DNA from: Trichaptum fuscoviolaceum | Lineage: Eukaryota > Basidiomycota > Agaricomycetes > Hymenochaetales > Trichaptaceae | Direction: 5' to 3' | Assembly (NCBI GenBank): GCA_910574455.1 | Contig: CAJSYZ010000002.1 | Coordinates: forward strand, 5,419,671-5,483,670 | DNA: 64,000 nucleotides | The notes under the pieces: model-generated | What the model was told of the DNA's origin: nothing | What the model saw: only the letters and a program-made list of their open reading frames with translations | Databases searched by the model: none | In this document: in pieces, positions 34,434 to 45,460 of the stretch | How positions within the stretch are numbered: the stretch's first letter is position 1 | Layout of the letters: the number at the start of each line of letters is the position of its first letter | Made by a program: the position numbers and the translations under genes

Positions 34434-36698
34434 TCAACCAAGTCTTCGAATACGTCCAGCCTCTTCTTCAGCTATTCGAGCTTCCTCGATCTGCCCTAGC
34501 GCTTGATGACAGTCGCTAAGAACTTCAAAGGCACCCGCAAGACGGGGTTGGAAGTAATCCGGGTATCGTTGGAAAAGCTGCTTATGAATGTCTACTGACT
34601 CCTGAATCACTGCAAGCGCGTCCACCATCTCTCCTGCTTCACCGAGAAGAGGAGAAAGGATTGTTAGTGACATAGCAAGTTCTGGGTCAAACGCATTTGG
34701 ATTAGTCCTGGCCAAAGTCCTAAAAATATCCACTGCCTCTCGAGCTGATTTAAGAGCTTCCTTCCCCTTCCCTGCGTCGGAAAGCCGAAGGGCCAGGTTC
34801 TTCAACGACATCGCAAGGTCTGCGTTAAACGCATCTGGGTTCAACTTGGCCAGCGCTCTATAGATGTCCACTGTCTCCTGGGTCACGATGAGCGCTTCCT
34901 CTATCCTTCCGGTGTAGCTGAGTTCTACAGACAGATTGGTGAGCGATAATGCAAGGTCCGGGGTGAACGCGGCAGGATTCGTCTTTGCCAGTTCGCTGTA
35001 AATTCCCACCGCCAGAGAGTCCTCCCTACTACCTTCGTCACTAAGATGAATGGACAGGTTGTTTAGAGACCGTGCGAGAAGGGGGTTGAATGCGTCCGAG
35101 TTGGTTCGGAGCAATGATCGACGTATCTCTACCGATTCTTGGATTGCAGCAAGCGCATCTTCTCTTCTGCCCATATTGCTGAGGTTGTTGGATAAAATAC
35201 TTAGAGAAAATGCGAGGTCTTGGTTGAATGTGTGCGGGTCAATTTTGGCTAGTGCTCTGTGGATCCCAACTGTTTCTTGGATGACGGAAAGCGCGTCTTT
35301 CTTTTTTCCAACGTCACCGAGGCGAAAAGATAATTTAGTTAGCGAATTCGCAAGACCTCGGTCGGGAAGTTTCCCTTTCGTCGCAGCCAGTGCCCTGCGA
35401 ATTTGGACGCATTCTTGTATGGCGACAAGTGCGCCTTCCCTATCACCCATATCGATGCGACAATCCGAGACGGTCGAGAGAGAGTCCGCATAATGGATCT
35501 CGTAGAAACTGTAGTTGCTATCCGCAAGATTCTGTACGACTTCGTGCGCAATCATACATAGCTGTAACGCTTCGTTCCTGAGGCCTAGAGAGCGTAACGA
35601 TTCGGAAAGGCGATTTGCTCTGATGAACCAGACTATTGCAGGCGTGGTCGCCATGGAATGCGAGTCCTGCAGAATATCCAACAATGCGACGGTTTCTATC
35701 AAGGCATCCTGGCGACTCCACGCCTTATAAGGTTCAGTGTGAACATCGTAGAATGGATCGTGAGGTCCTGGATTATATTCTTGCGTCGTATCCATATTCG
35801 AGTCACTGTAAAGAGTAGGAGTGCCTGCGTCCAGTGCGGCCTTGAGTGTGCGTATCTTGAGTTGTATGAGGAATAATCTTTCATCTCTAGTGGTCACTGC
35901 GAGATCCTAAACGACAGTGAGCTCTTTTTTGTAATAGGGGAAGGAAACCTACAAGTGTGGTTCGATGGAGTGCCGCCTTCCTTTGTTCAGCTGTCATCCG
36001 ATCAATGCCAAAAATTTTGTTTGCTTCGCCCGGGTCGTTCTGAGCAACCTGCACCAAAAAATCGATATCTCCCCGGATTCGAGAAGTGGACCGTTTCATG
36101 TGATTCATGTCTAGCGCTGTAAGGGCGGAATTTTTCACCTAGAAGACACGTGCTGAAATGTTTGGTTTCTGTGAACGGACATGAACTGCATACCAGAAAT
36201 TTGTGCTGTGCATCGCGGACTCGTTCGCGCAGTTTTGCAATCTTCCTTTCAACTGAACTTGCGGTATAGCGTATCTTAACCCATTGAGTTGTACGTTTAA
36301 AAGGACCCTTGTTCGACTTTGGGAGGAGAGCGTCGCATTCGATTGATATTGCTTCAAACTCCCTGAATGACAAAGTTCAATACGCGTCAGAAAAAATGGT
36401 GTACCCTCAAGTGATCACGCACACAACAAGGTCCTTAAGGATGTTATCTAGTTCAGTTGTATGTTCTCTAGCATGAGCGTTGCGTAGGTTTGTGAGGTCG
36501 TCTATCTCATTGATCAACTGAGATGTAACAGCGAAGATACTTTTTTGATTTTCCGAGAACTGTATTCAGAAGATCTCGTTAGCAATGGAAATTCACTAAA
36601 AGAACTGAGACGGTTAAATAGCTCACTAGATCAATCGTAGCTTTTAGCTTTAGTGAGGCTTTAGCAAGAAGTAGGGCAATAGATACTGGATCGGCCAT
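34434..36698 (-). CDS. TPR-repeat protein with helical N-terminal region, copy D (678 aa)
   Basis: Exons on the minus strand: 36698-36627, 36559-36423, 36362-36194, 36138-35953 and 35906-34434 (678 codons plus stop, all in phase). The protein starts MADPVSIALLLAKASLKLKA. It then carries the family's helical exons and the linker DPFYDVHTEPYKAWSRQDAL with PAIVWFIRANRLSESL. About eight TPR-like repeats follow, and the C-terminal cap of the family (RYPDYFQPRLAGAFEVLSD) ends the protein. One repeat (near 34990-35045) is shortened where the paralogues read AIQE. It lies about 0.8 kb upstream of copy C in the same orientation and is probably a tandem duplicate. Confidence 0.9.
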
Positions 36699-37772
36699 GA
36701 ACACGGTCTTCGTGGCTCCTGAGCTAAGTGAAGGATCGTTAGTGCGAGGTAGGGATAAGGGAATGACGGTGGTGTCTTGGCAATGCGGAGAGGAACGATG
36801 CTGGGAACTGTCGTTAACCAAGCTGTGCTTCTATTGATGGCGAAGATTAGTCGAATTAAAAGAACAACGATTATAAAACTATTCAGGCGCGAGATCCATT
36901 GGCTGAGATGAACGAGAGCATGGCCGCACGAGATCGTGGTGAAGAGAGAGACATCCAGCTAATCAATTTAGTCGACGTGCATTCGATTTATAGTATTTGC
37001 GCTGGAATGGTGGTAAAGACGGTTACCATGGAAGTTAGACGACGCTCAAGAAATAGACTAATTGAATAGCGAAGAGCTTACAAAAAATGATTCATGAATC
37101 AGATAGATGAGCTGACTCGGAGAAGTTTGGCGTTCTAGAATGCCTACCCAAGGCGTCAGAGGAGAAGATGCATTTTTACACACACGTTCGAGTCTTAATG
37201 GTTTGCTTTGGGGTATTTGCGTACAGGTGAGTCCGACAGGCAGCGTTGTCAAAGGTTCGCAGTCTATCCCATCTGCACAGTAAATACATACCAGAAATCA
37301 TCTTCTTTGTAGCTCCAACATCATTGTGTTGGGCCGCCGTCTTCGCTGTGCTTATGGAGCTGCATAGAGATCAGATTCTGATAAACCATGCTAAGCAAAA
37401 ACCTGAAGAAGAACGTCCTTGATATTCAAGTTGAAGCTGATTCTACTAGTATACGGTGCCTGATGTATAGGATGTAGGATGGTCGGAGAAGTAAAAAGGA
37501 GCAGATGGTTGTGACTCTCCGATTCGCGGCCATCATGAGGTTTGCTGGGCGTACTTATGTTGTAGTACTACTAGTAGTATGTTCCCACGGCGTGGCAGTG
37601 CCAGATATTTCTTTCCAAGTTGGCAAATTATCGCGAAGGAATCGCGACATCAGCAAAACGAACGCCTTCCGCACTCAAAAACTTTGCACGATGGATGAGC
37701 CCGAAGCATTTACACCAGCCAAGATCCTTTCAAAGCCAGTAGCTACGTTCGTGCTCTATATTTCCCATACAA
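36699..37772. other. Intergenic upstream of MET1-like gene
   Basis: No recognised gene. A 96-codon plus-strand frame at 37505-37795 overlaps the next start and has no domain. A TAGTACTACTAGTAGTA palindrome lies at 37563-37579. Confidence 0.5.
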
Positions 37773-39697
37773 ATGGGCATAGCGACATTCCCTAGTCCAC
37801 AGCGAGGCGCCTCGCTCATGCTCGCATTTCATCCAAGAACTGTTCTCATCATCGGCTCTAATAAACTTGCTGCTTCACGGGCACTCAGCACTCTCGAGAC
37901 AGGCTCGGCCGTCACTGTGATAGCAAAGGGGGGAGAGCAGGAATCGTGCGAAGAGCTACAGTATCGGGCGAAGTCGAAGGAAGTCGAAATCATTGGATAT
38001 GATGAAGTTGCCGGGCCCTCTGGACTTTACGAGGATAGGGACTTGTTGGCTATCCAGTCCTATCTAGACTCCCACAGCGTGTCTCTCGTCTGCGTGACTG
38101 ATACCCTCCTGGATACTGCCACCTCTCAGAGGCGATCGCGGACTTCAGCGTCTCGCATTTATCGCATTTGTCGGGAACGAAACATTCCGGTCAACATCAG
38201 CGATATGCCAGAGTTGTGTGACTTCACATTCTGTGCTACCCACCGATTCTCTGTCCCAGAGACAGCAGAAGCAACACCTCTTCAGATCGGTGTAACTACG
38301 AACGGACAAGGATGCCGACTTGCTGGGCGTCTTCGGCGTGAAATTGTGTCGAAGCTGTACGCGGAGTCAGGCACCGCTGTCACGAAGCTCGGACAACTAC
38401 GAAGACTTGCGAAGGAGGGCAGTGAGGTAGAGGAGGTAGCAGGCGAGCTGAATGATGAAATGATTGTCTCATCGCCCAACAGGCCTGTTCAACAGAGGTC
38501 ACTCAGGACGACGGAGACTGATGAGGAAGGTGCAAGGAGACGGATGAAATGGGTCTCGCAGATCAGCGAATATTGGTCAATACCTCGCCTCGCACAGCTT
38601 AGCAGTTCGGAAATGTCGAGTATCCTTTCTGGAGAATTACCATCTGACGTGCTGGGTTCACCACAGCCAATTCCAAGCGTCGCGTCGCAACATTCACTCG
38701 ATATCACTCGACCATCGACTTCCGAGAAGCAAGGTCGCGTTTTCCTTGTTGGATCCGGTCCAGGTCACCCGTCACTACTCACGTTGGCTGCTCACGCTGC
38801 CCTCACTCGGGAAGCTGACCTGGTGCTCACAGACAAGCTCGTCCCAGAAGGTGTTCTAGAGCTTATACCAAAGCACATCGAACTTCGTGTGGCTCGCAAG
38901 TTCCCTGGGAATGCTGAAGCAGCTCAACAGGAAATGATGGACATGGCGCTCAAGGCGGCAAGGGAGGGAAAGACAGTTGTCCGCGTGAGTCATGATGTTT
39001 TTCTTATGTTTGAGGTGGAGATTGTAATGCTCTGCTTCAGTTGAAACAAGGCGACCCAGCTTTGTACGGCCGTGCGGGAGAAGAACTCCTGTTCCTACGA
39101 TCCCACAACATTCCTACGCTTATTATTCCTGGTATCTCCTCTGCATTAGCCGGTCCACTCTTTGCAAACATTCCTGTCACACAACGCGGTGCGGCTGAGT
39201 CATTAATTGTGTGCACGGGCGTCGGTCGTGGCGGTCGCTCAGTTAGCTTGCCAGGCTACGCTCGCGGGCGAACTCTGGTTGTACTCATGGGCGTTGCGAG
39301 ACTACAGGCAGTTGTGCAGACTCTGTTATGTGATGGCAAGGACGAAGGGAGGGAAGGCGAGCGATATCCTCCTTGTCTGCCTGTCGCTATTGTGGAACGC
39401 GCTTCTATGCCCGACCAAAGGGTAGTATGCTCGACATTAAAAAATATAGTAACTGCCCTCGAAAGCTCAGGGGAGCAGCGACCACCTGGACTTCTTGTAA
39501 TTGGATGGGCCGTGTTGTCACTGTGGGGATCGGGCGATATGACTGTTTTAGATGGTGGGTCGAATGATGAGCACGATCTGCAGAGAACAGAACGCTGGCT
39601 TGATGGAAAGCAATGGAGGATAAGCGAGGGCTTGGATCCATTATGGAGTTTATTTCAGGTATGCGCAACGCTCAACTCGGTCTGGTTCGCAAACTGA
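37773..39697 (+). CDS. MET1: Uroporphyrinogen-III C-methyltransferase with Met8-like N-domain (622 aa)
   Basis: Exons 37773-38984 and 39041-39697 flank a 56-nt intron (GTGAGT..TTCAG) and give 622 codons plus stop. The N-terminal ~200 residues form a Rossmann-type precorrin-2 dehydrogenase-like domain (VLIIGSNKLAASRALSTLE; VNISDMPELCDF). The C-terminal ~280 residues are the SAM-dependent uroporphyrinogen-III methyltransferase: VFLVGSGPGHPSLLTLAA, ADLVLTDKLVPEGVLELIP, QGDPALYGRAGEE and IIPGISSALAGP. It makes precorrin-2 for siroheme, the cofactor of sulfite and nitrite reductases. The length fits yeast Met1p (about 590 residues). Whether the N-domain keeps dehydrogenase or chelatase activity cannot be told here. 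The C-terminal end could differ if the GTATGC at 39659 is a donor. Confidence 0.9.
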
Positions 39698-39770
39698 TAT
39701 ATGAATCCTTCGTTACCTAGTCAAATGTACAGTAACTATTGTACAGTTTTTGTCACAATCAATCCCTATT

Positions 39771-40363
39771 TTATTGTCGGAATTCCGCTTCAAACTCCGT
39801 GTCTCCGATCTTAGGCTTTTGTGAAGCTGTACGAAAATCAAGATTGGATTGCGATCAATGCTGAGAAGAGACTTACGAAGCATAACGAAAAACATCCTTG
39901 CCCAATCGGTACCTTCGTTTTTCCACCCATGGATCGTAGCGCGCTGGACAACAACATCTCCTTCGTTTAAAACAACGTGCTGATCGTCATCCAGAATGAG
40001 CGTCATAGTCCCCTTCACGAGAATGCCGTAGTCTATTGTAATCGTTCGATGCAGAGGCTAACTGATAGTTAGTCTCCGTTGGTGCGATTATGACTTTTGG
40101 CTCACTGTTACGCTACCAGGAGGTGTCTCTACAAGTCGAAAGTTGGATCCATTCTCATTGACGAGTTGCTTTGCATGCTCTTTCGCAAGATCTTTGAATT
40201 CGACGTCGCTTTTCGAAGGGAATTCGTCTGTCCAGAAAATATCGGAAAATGCACTCGTGCCGAAGGCATACGGTTGTACTGGTGAATCGTCAACTACGAT
40301 AGCTTTGCCATCTGGCGCATGGCCTGTTACCACTCTACGAACGGGCGGATAGGGAGTTGACAT
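39771..40363 (-). CDS. Small cupin-domain protein (164 aa)
   Basis: Exons on the minus strand: 40363-40106, 40057-39877 and 39826-39771, in phase, giving 164 codons plus stop. The second exon encodes a cupin core: TIDYGILVKGTMTLILDD, then EGDVVVQRATIHGWKN. These match the G(X)5HXH-like and G(X)5PXG-like strands of the jelly-roll barrel in a degenerate form. The region before it (RRVVTGHAPDGKAIV) is typical of small fungal cupin proteins sometimes annotated as oxalate-decarboxylase-like or polyketide-associated. No secondary-metabolism genes flank it, so its substrate is unknown. Confidence 0.85.
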
Positions 40364-40917
40364 GGTTCCTTGTGGTATCGCTTGGACGTGAGATCCTTTT
40401 ATATGTCTGTCGCTTAATCTGTTCGTCCGGTTGTAATCTAATCTGATTTCAGTCCTTCAAGGTACGCCATCTTTGAACATTTTCAGCCTTGAATATGGTC
40501 ATCGGCTATAAGCGAAAGGCCTCTCTGTATTGAAGCTAACCAACTTATCCGTAGAGTTGCTACATACTGTAGTACGTCGTGAATTCAAAAGAATCACCAT
40601 CAGTGCATTTCTTCGCTCACAGGTACACTTGCAAATCGAGAAATCTTAATCGCATGCTCATTATGGGTGATCAGTGCTATTAGCACACTTACTTTTACTT
40701 ATCTTAGATCAAGATGTTATGACTCTTTCAAGAAAGTTGCGAATATGGTGTGTTCTTCTGTTTTATCGACGATGTCATATAAGTACTAACCCCTAAGCTT
40801 CCTTTTTAAGCGAACGTCGATCGCTTGTACCCGAACTCCGTCATGCTTTGACTTACTTGGATGCAGATCGACCACCTACAAACCGAACAAAACTGCGAGC
40901 GCAAAGGATGGAGCTGT
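40364..40917. other. Divergent intergenic: cupin and UVE1 promoters
   Basis: About 550 bp between the divergent cupin and UVE1 starts. No gene or distinctive repeat was seen. The last 57 bases (from ATG 40861) are open in the UVE1 frame and may be coding. Confidence 0.5.
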
Positions 40918-42959
40918 ATGTCATTTCGTCTTCATCCCACACTGAGAGCATTCGCGCGACTTTCTTGCCTCCGAACATATCATCAAAAGGCACTTCGTGT
41001 CCCCGTTGCGCTTTATACTATGCCTCGGAGGACAAAGGCAATGGCCGCATCAGTGAAAGCGGTGGAGGTGGAAATGGCTGAGACTGGCACGACGGCGGCA
41101 GAAACAGGCCCGTCATCGCGCATGCGAGAAGAATCGCCTCTTTCGAAGCCACCTGGGGAAGAGTATTGCGAACAGGTTGAGGCACCCAAGCCGATAAAGA
41201 AACAACGAGCCAAACGAAAGGCAACGAAGCCACCCGTCGTTGAGGGAGAGGTGGACGACGGCATGAATGAATCGCCGAAGAAGAAGAGGAGGAGGAAAAC
41301 GCCAGAGGAAGATAAAGTATACGACATGAGCCCCATCGAGAGTGTGCTTAGTACAACTTTTAAAGGTCAATCCTAAACCATCAGATTGCGGCAAGCATAC
41401 TCACATAGATAATAGGACGACTTGGATATGCATGTCTAAATTCCCTCATGAGGTCATATTCAACTTCGATCTTCTGTTCTCGAACATGCCGTCTCGCCAC
41501 GCTGGCTGAACTCGGCCATTCACATGTGCAATCCCTTGCGCTGCAGAATCTTGCCGATCTTCACACCATCATCAAATGGAATGCCGAAAACAACATACTT
41601 TTTATGCGTATGAGCTCGGAGATGTTCCCGTTTGCCTCTCATCCCATACACGGATACGATCTGAGCTTCGCGGATAATGTATTGCAGGAAATTGGGGAGA
41701 CGGCTAAGAAATTAGGAGTTAGGCTCACTTCGCACCCGGGACAGTTCACTCAGCTTGGTAGCCCGAGGGATAACGTCGTGGAGAACGCCTTTAGGGACCT
41801 GAAATGTGAGATATAATTATCTCTTGAAGTCAAGGATGAATTGCTCATCGGATCAGACCACTGCGAACTGATGGACAGGATGGGCCTAGATCAGGACAGT
41901 ATAATGATAATTCATATGGGTGGTGAGCCTCGTTCTTCATGGCGTGCACATCAGTCCAGAATAACTAAACGAGATATGCTTAGGAACCTTCGGAGATAAG
42001 GAGGCAACACTTGATCGTTTCAAGGTGAACTATGCAAAACTCCCGGAGAACGTCAAAGGAAGACTTGTTCTGGAGAATGACGAGGTCGGCTGACTTTAAC
42101 CTCACATGCACGGGTTTTGAGACTTACGGTGGTTTGCTAGCTTTGCTACAATGTCGATGACCTTCTTCCAGTCTGTCGAGAGCTTAATATTCCGATGGTT
42201 TTTGACTATCATCACGACTGGATATATCCATCGTCACGCCCCCCAGAAGCTCTAATCCCGGATATCAATGAGTTATGGCACAGAAAGGGCATAAAACCAA
42301 AGCAGCATTATAGCGAGCCGCGACCAGGGGCGGAAACCGTTATGGAGAAGAGAGCGCACTCAGATAGGGTGGCGAGACTTCCTGAACATCTGCCTGATGA
42401 TATGGGTAAGTGAGTGACGCTTCTTCCTAGTATTCACTCTAATCTTTCAAAAGATTTGATGCTGGAATGTAAAGATAAGGAGCAGGCTGTCTTCTATCTT
42501 TATAGACTGTATGATCTCTTCCCCGTGGATCCACGAGTGCTCCGCCCTCCTGCCGAGGAAGAAAGTTTGCACACGAAGGGACGCAAATCGAATAAGCGTG
42601 CAAGAGCGAAGGCGAAAGCCGCCGACGAGGCAGCGGCAGAGGTCAGGGAGGCGGAGGTTAAACGAGAAGCGGAGGAACACGGAGTGCCATTAGATGATGC
42701 CGAGACAGTGAAGGAAGAGTCGGATTGCGGAAGCGGTGATGAAGAAGTGGTGGATGTTTGCAAGTTGAGGGTGAACGTCAAAGCTGCCAGGGGGACAAAG
42801 CATGTTTTGAATACTTCTCTCGATGAGAGGAAGCAAACGCGACAAAAGCGTGGCTTGAAGCGAGAATCGGCAACGGCTTTATCAACCACTGACAAAACGT
42901 TAAACGGAAAAGTGAGGAATGATAGTAAGCGGCGGCGTATAGGGAAGACAAATGATTAG
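40918..42959 (+). CDS. UVE1: UV-damage endonuclease UVDE/Uve1 (600 aa)
   Basis: Exons 40918-41365, 41416-41805, 41830-41922, 41984-42084, 42141-42405 and 42454-42959 give 600 codons plus stop. The TIM-barrel UVDE motifs are all present: KGRLGYACLNSLMRS, FCSRTCRLATL, IIKWNAENNI, MSSEMFPFASH, LTSHPGQFTQLGSPRDN, IIHMGGTFGDKEAT, LVLENDE, YNVDDLLPVCRELNIP, VFDYHHDW, HYSEPRPGAETVMEKRAHSDR and CKDKEQAVFYLYRLY. The enzyme nicks DNA 5' to UV photoproducts in the alternative excision-repair pathway. An Arg/Leu-rich start (MSFRLHPTLRAFARLSCLR) looks like a mitochondrial presequence; a Lys-rich nuclear-type stretch follows and the tail is basic. A 24-nt intron (41806-41829) must be removed to avoid TAA. 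An alternative start is ATG 40861. Confidence 0.88.
41806..41829 (+). other. Candidate 24-nt microintron in UVE1
   Basis: GTGAGATATAATTATC...CTTGAAG has GT and AG ends, is a multiple of three, contains an in-frame TAA, and interrupts the conserved AFRDL...DELL block. Removing it restores the expected spacing. The alternative is a real stop or a small insertion. Confidence 0.55.
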
Positions 42960-43626
42960 ATGTATACTGAGAGTGATTATAAATCTGTACTCCTACACTT
43001 CGAGTTTAACAAAAGATCAGCTCTTGTTCAGGATAGCACCGTGTCGTGATTGGTAGTAACTTTAGCTAGATGACGCTTTGTCCCCACGCACCTACGCTGG
43101 CTTCCTCTATTCTACGTCGATAGGCCTTTTCCAGCCCTTATTTAATTGCTAACAATGCTAGATCGTCGAAAGCATGCACATCATATCGTTCGCTTCAAGA
43201 GCCTTAAATCAAGGTTCTACAATTCAAACTCCGATTTAACCCTGAAAATTCGAAGAAGAGGGGCCAGATAACAATTCTTCCGCGGGCCAGATTCGATTAC
43301 TTTGAAGGTCAGATACGAATAAACCGAGAGGCCAAGTACCATTACTCCCGGAGGTTGATATCATTACTTTCAGGGGGAGAAATGGTCTTGTATCTGCTTA
43401 CTGCACGAACTGACCGTGTGCACTATTGTCATAGGGCACAATGTTGAGGTGAGTCGTTTTGCCTCTACACAACATCTTCTTGCAGCTTACTTGCTCACAA
43501 CTCGTTCATCCTCAAGAACAATTCTATCTTCATAAGACGAAGCGAAGGTGTGTAATTGTACAAATTGACTATGATAAAGCAATTCTCATCCGCCCACTTT
43601 CAACCCCAGAGACGTAGCACTCCACC
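42960..43626. other. Intergenic between UVE1 and F-box gene
   Basis: No gene or RNA recognised. GGCCAG(A/T)...ATTACT phrases recur loosely at 43260-43375. Confidence 0.5.
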
Positions 43627-44120
43627 ATGCTTCCTTCTCGCTCAGACGTTCTTGGAAAATCGTTTCCAATCAAGAAGCTTCCACCTAAAGTTCTTTCGGT
43701 CGTGTTTGCACACTGTATTCCAGTTCTTGGACAGGAACCTAGTGTACTCTCAAAGCATTCTGCGCCACTCAACATTGCATCGGTATGCAAAGAATGGCGC
43801 GACCTCGTTGTGTCGGACGCCAGTATTTGGTCCTCCTTCGAAATAAAGGCCATAAAGACGTCGGTTGCCTGGATCCCGGTGCTCTTGTTGTGGCTGAGGC
43901 GATCGCAAGGTCACCCTCTTTCTTTCCGGGTAGAATTCGACTACCTTCCCGGCGCATGGGATCTCGATGATGATGCCGAGGAACTGGATGGTTTTGAGGA
44001 TACGGAGAACGCCAGGACATTTTACCGTTGCTGGAAGATATTGCAGGATCATCAAGGGCGATGGAAGGATGTGGAAATCGTTGTCAAGCAGATGGTGGAG
44101 GATCATCCTACGCGATTCTA

Positions 44121-44147
44121 CAACCGGTTACAAAAAGTGACCGTGAT
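44121..44147 (+). repeat. Left terminal inverted repeat of Tc1 element
   Basis: CAACCGGTTACAAAAAGTGA followed by CCGTGAT. It pairs with 45434-45460 at 25 of 27 positions. Confidence 0.9.
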
Positions 44148-44291
44148 GTCACGCTGTCACACCTTTTTTTTCGCTCTTTCTTCACCTTGAGGCTTGCATT
44201 GCTCTGCAAACTGAAAACAAATGAATGCCATTATTATACCAGTATAAAAAGGAGTGTGCTAGGTTCCAAATGAAAAGAAAATGACATAGAT

Positions 44292-45347
44292 TTAAAACCG
44301 GGTGTTTCCACCATGTGCAGCAATAACAGATTGGACCCTTTGAGGCATAGACCTCACATACTTGTTAATGTCCTCCAATGAAAGAGAATTCCATACTTCC
44401 ACCACTGCACGTTTGAGCTCCTCAACACTTGTAGGAGTGCGTGGTAGGGCCCTTATCCTCTGCTTAAGTTCCCACCATATGTTTTCCATTGGATTCATGT
44501 CGGGTGACGAAGGAGGGTGTGCAAAAGTCTTGATTCCATGTCGATTAAGCCAGTTCATCGTTGATTTGCTTGTGTGGCACCGGGCATTATCTTGTTGAAA
44601 GAAGATCAGACCCCGCTCTACTGACTTCTCTGTATAATAGTCCAGAAGCTTTCCATTGAGAACTTGTTCTTGGTATCGATCCGAATTCATTCCGCCACCC
44701 TTTCCACCAGGAAAATCAAGCACAATTAATGGGCCCTTGCTATCCAACATAGCACATGCCCATACCATCACCTTGACAGATGACTGCTCAAATGTTGGAG
44801 CAGAGCATTCCTCGAGATCAGCTTCATCTGGCCTGCGGGAGACATAAACTGATCCGGGGTTGCCACCAATGTGCACATAGCACTCGTCTGACCAGATAAT
44901 TTTGCTAAATTGCTCCATGGTCCATTGGGCAATTGGCTTTGCCCATGCTGCTCGTTGTTGCTTGTGGGCCTGAGAAAGGTAAGGCACTCGACGCGCTTTG
45001 CGCCGATGGAATCCTTCGCTGGCTAACACATTCCGAATGGTTGAGGTTGACAGTTGCGGTGATAACAACTTCGCAACTTCGCGCAGCGGGAGGCGGCGGT
45101 TTTTTTTCACAATGCGCACAAGACGACGGCGAACACGAGGGGTGGCTTTCGGCGGACGGCCAGATCGTGGCGCGTTGTGCGTCGAACCCGTTGCAACAAT
45201 TTTTTTCCAGATGTCGTTCACCGTCGACCATGGGATTCCAAATTCGGCAGAAACTTCTGATATTTTTGCACCAGCCATAATAGCTCCAACAATGCGGTTT
45301 TTTGTTGGAGAGTCATATTGAGATCGTGAAGAATTAGTTTCAGGCAT
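44292..45347 (-). CDS. Tc1-family transposase, DD34E (351 aa)
   Basis: Intact single exon. The N-terminus holds a paired helix-turn-helix DNA-binding region (KNRIVGAIMAGAKISEVSAE, then PWSTVNDIWKKI) and the GRPPK AT-hook-like linker. The catalytic core has WSDE (first Asp), FFQQDNARCHTS (second Asp) and SPDMNPMENIWWELK (Glu), with 34 residues between the second Asp and the Glu. I chose ATG 45347 because the 23 codons before it (from 45416) are hydrophobic and absent from the family. Nothing in the sequence suggests inactivation, so the element may be mobile. Confidence 0.93.
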   Translation of the reverse strand: MPETNSSRSQYDSPTKNRIVGAIMAGAKISEVSAEFGIPWSTVNDIWKKIVATGSTHNAPRSGRPPKATPRVRRRLVRIVKKNRRLPLREVAKLLSPQLSTSTIRNVLASEGFHRRKARRVPYLSQAHKQQRAAWAKPIAQWTMEQFSKIIWSDECYVHIGGNPGSVYVSRRPDEADLEECSAPTFEQSSVKVMVWACAMLDSKGPLIVLDFPGGKGGGMNSDRYQEQVLNGKLLDYYTEKSVERGLIFFQQDNARCHTSKSTMNWLNRHGIKTFAHPPSSPDMNPMENIWWELKQRIRALPRTPTSVEELKRAVVEVWNSLSLEDINKYVRSMPQRVQSVIAAHGGNTRF

Positions 45348-45433
45348 TAAGAGAGTATTATAGAAGACGTAGTAATTGTAGAGAACGAAAACATTGAACA
45401 CGAAGATTTTTTGCACTTGATTACATAATACAA

Positions 45434-45460
45434 ATCACGGTTACTTTTTATAACCGGTTG
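45434..45460 (-). repeat. Right terminal inverted repeat of Tc1 element
   Basis: Complement of the left repeat with two differences. TA follows at 45461-45462. Confidence 0.9.

Larger units (their letters stand above)
44121..45460 (-). mobile_element. Tc1/mariner element, 1340 bp, structurally complete
   Basis: 27-bp terminal inverted repeats (44121-44147 and 45434-45460) begin CAACCGGTTA and differ at two positions. A TA lies on each side (44119-44120 and 45461-45462), the usual Tc1/mariner target duplication. The element encodes one full transposase and interrupts the F-box gene. Confidence 0.93.

Noticed and set aside
41806..41834. 29-nt intron alternative in UVE1 ending at CAAG
   Set aside because: It would join to TGA immediately; only the 24-nt version keeps the frame.
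44933..45321. Plus-strand frames inside the Tc1 element
   Set aside because: Antisense of the transposase, which has intact DD34E motifs on the minus strand.
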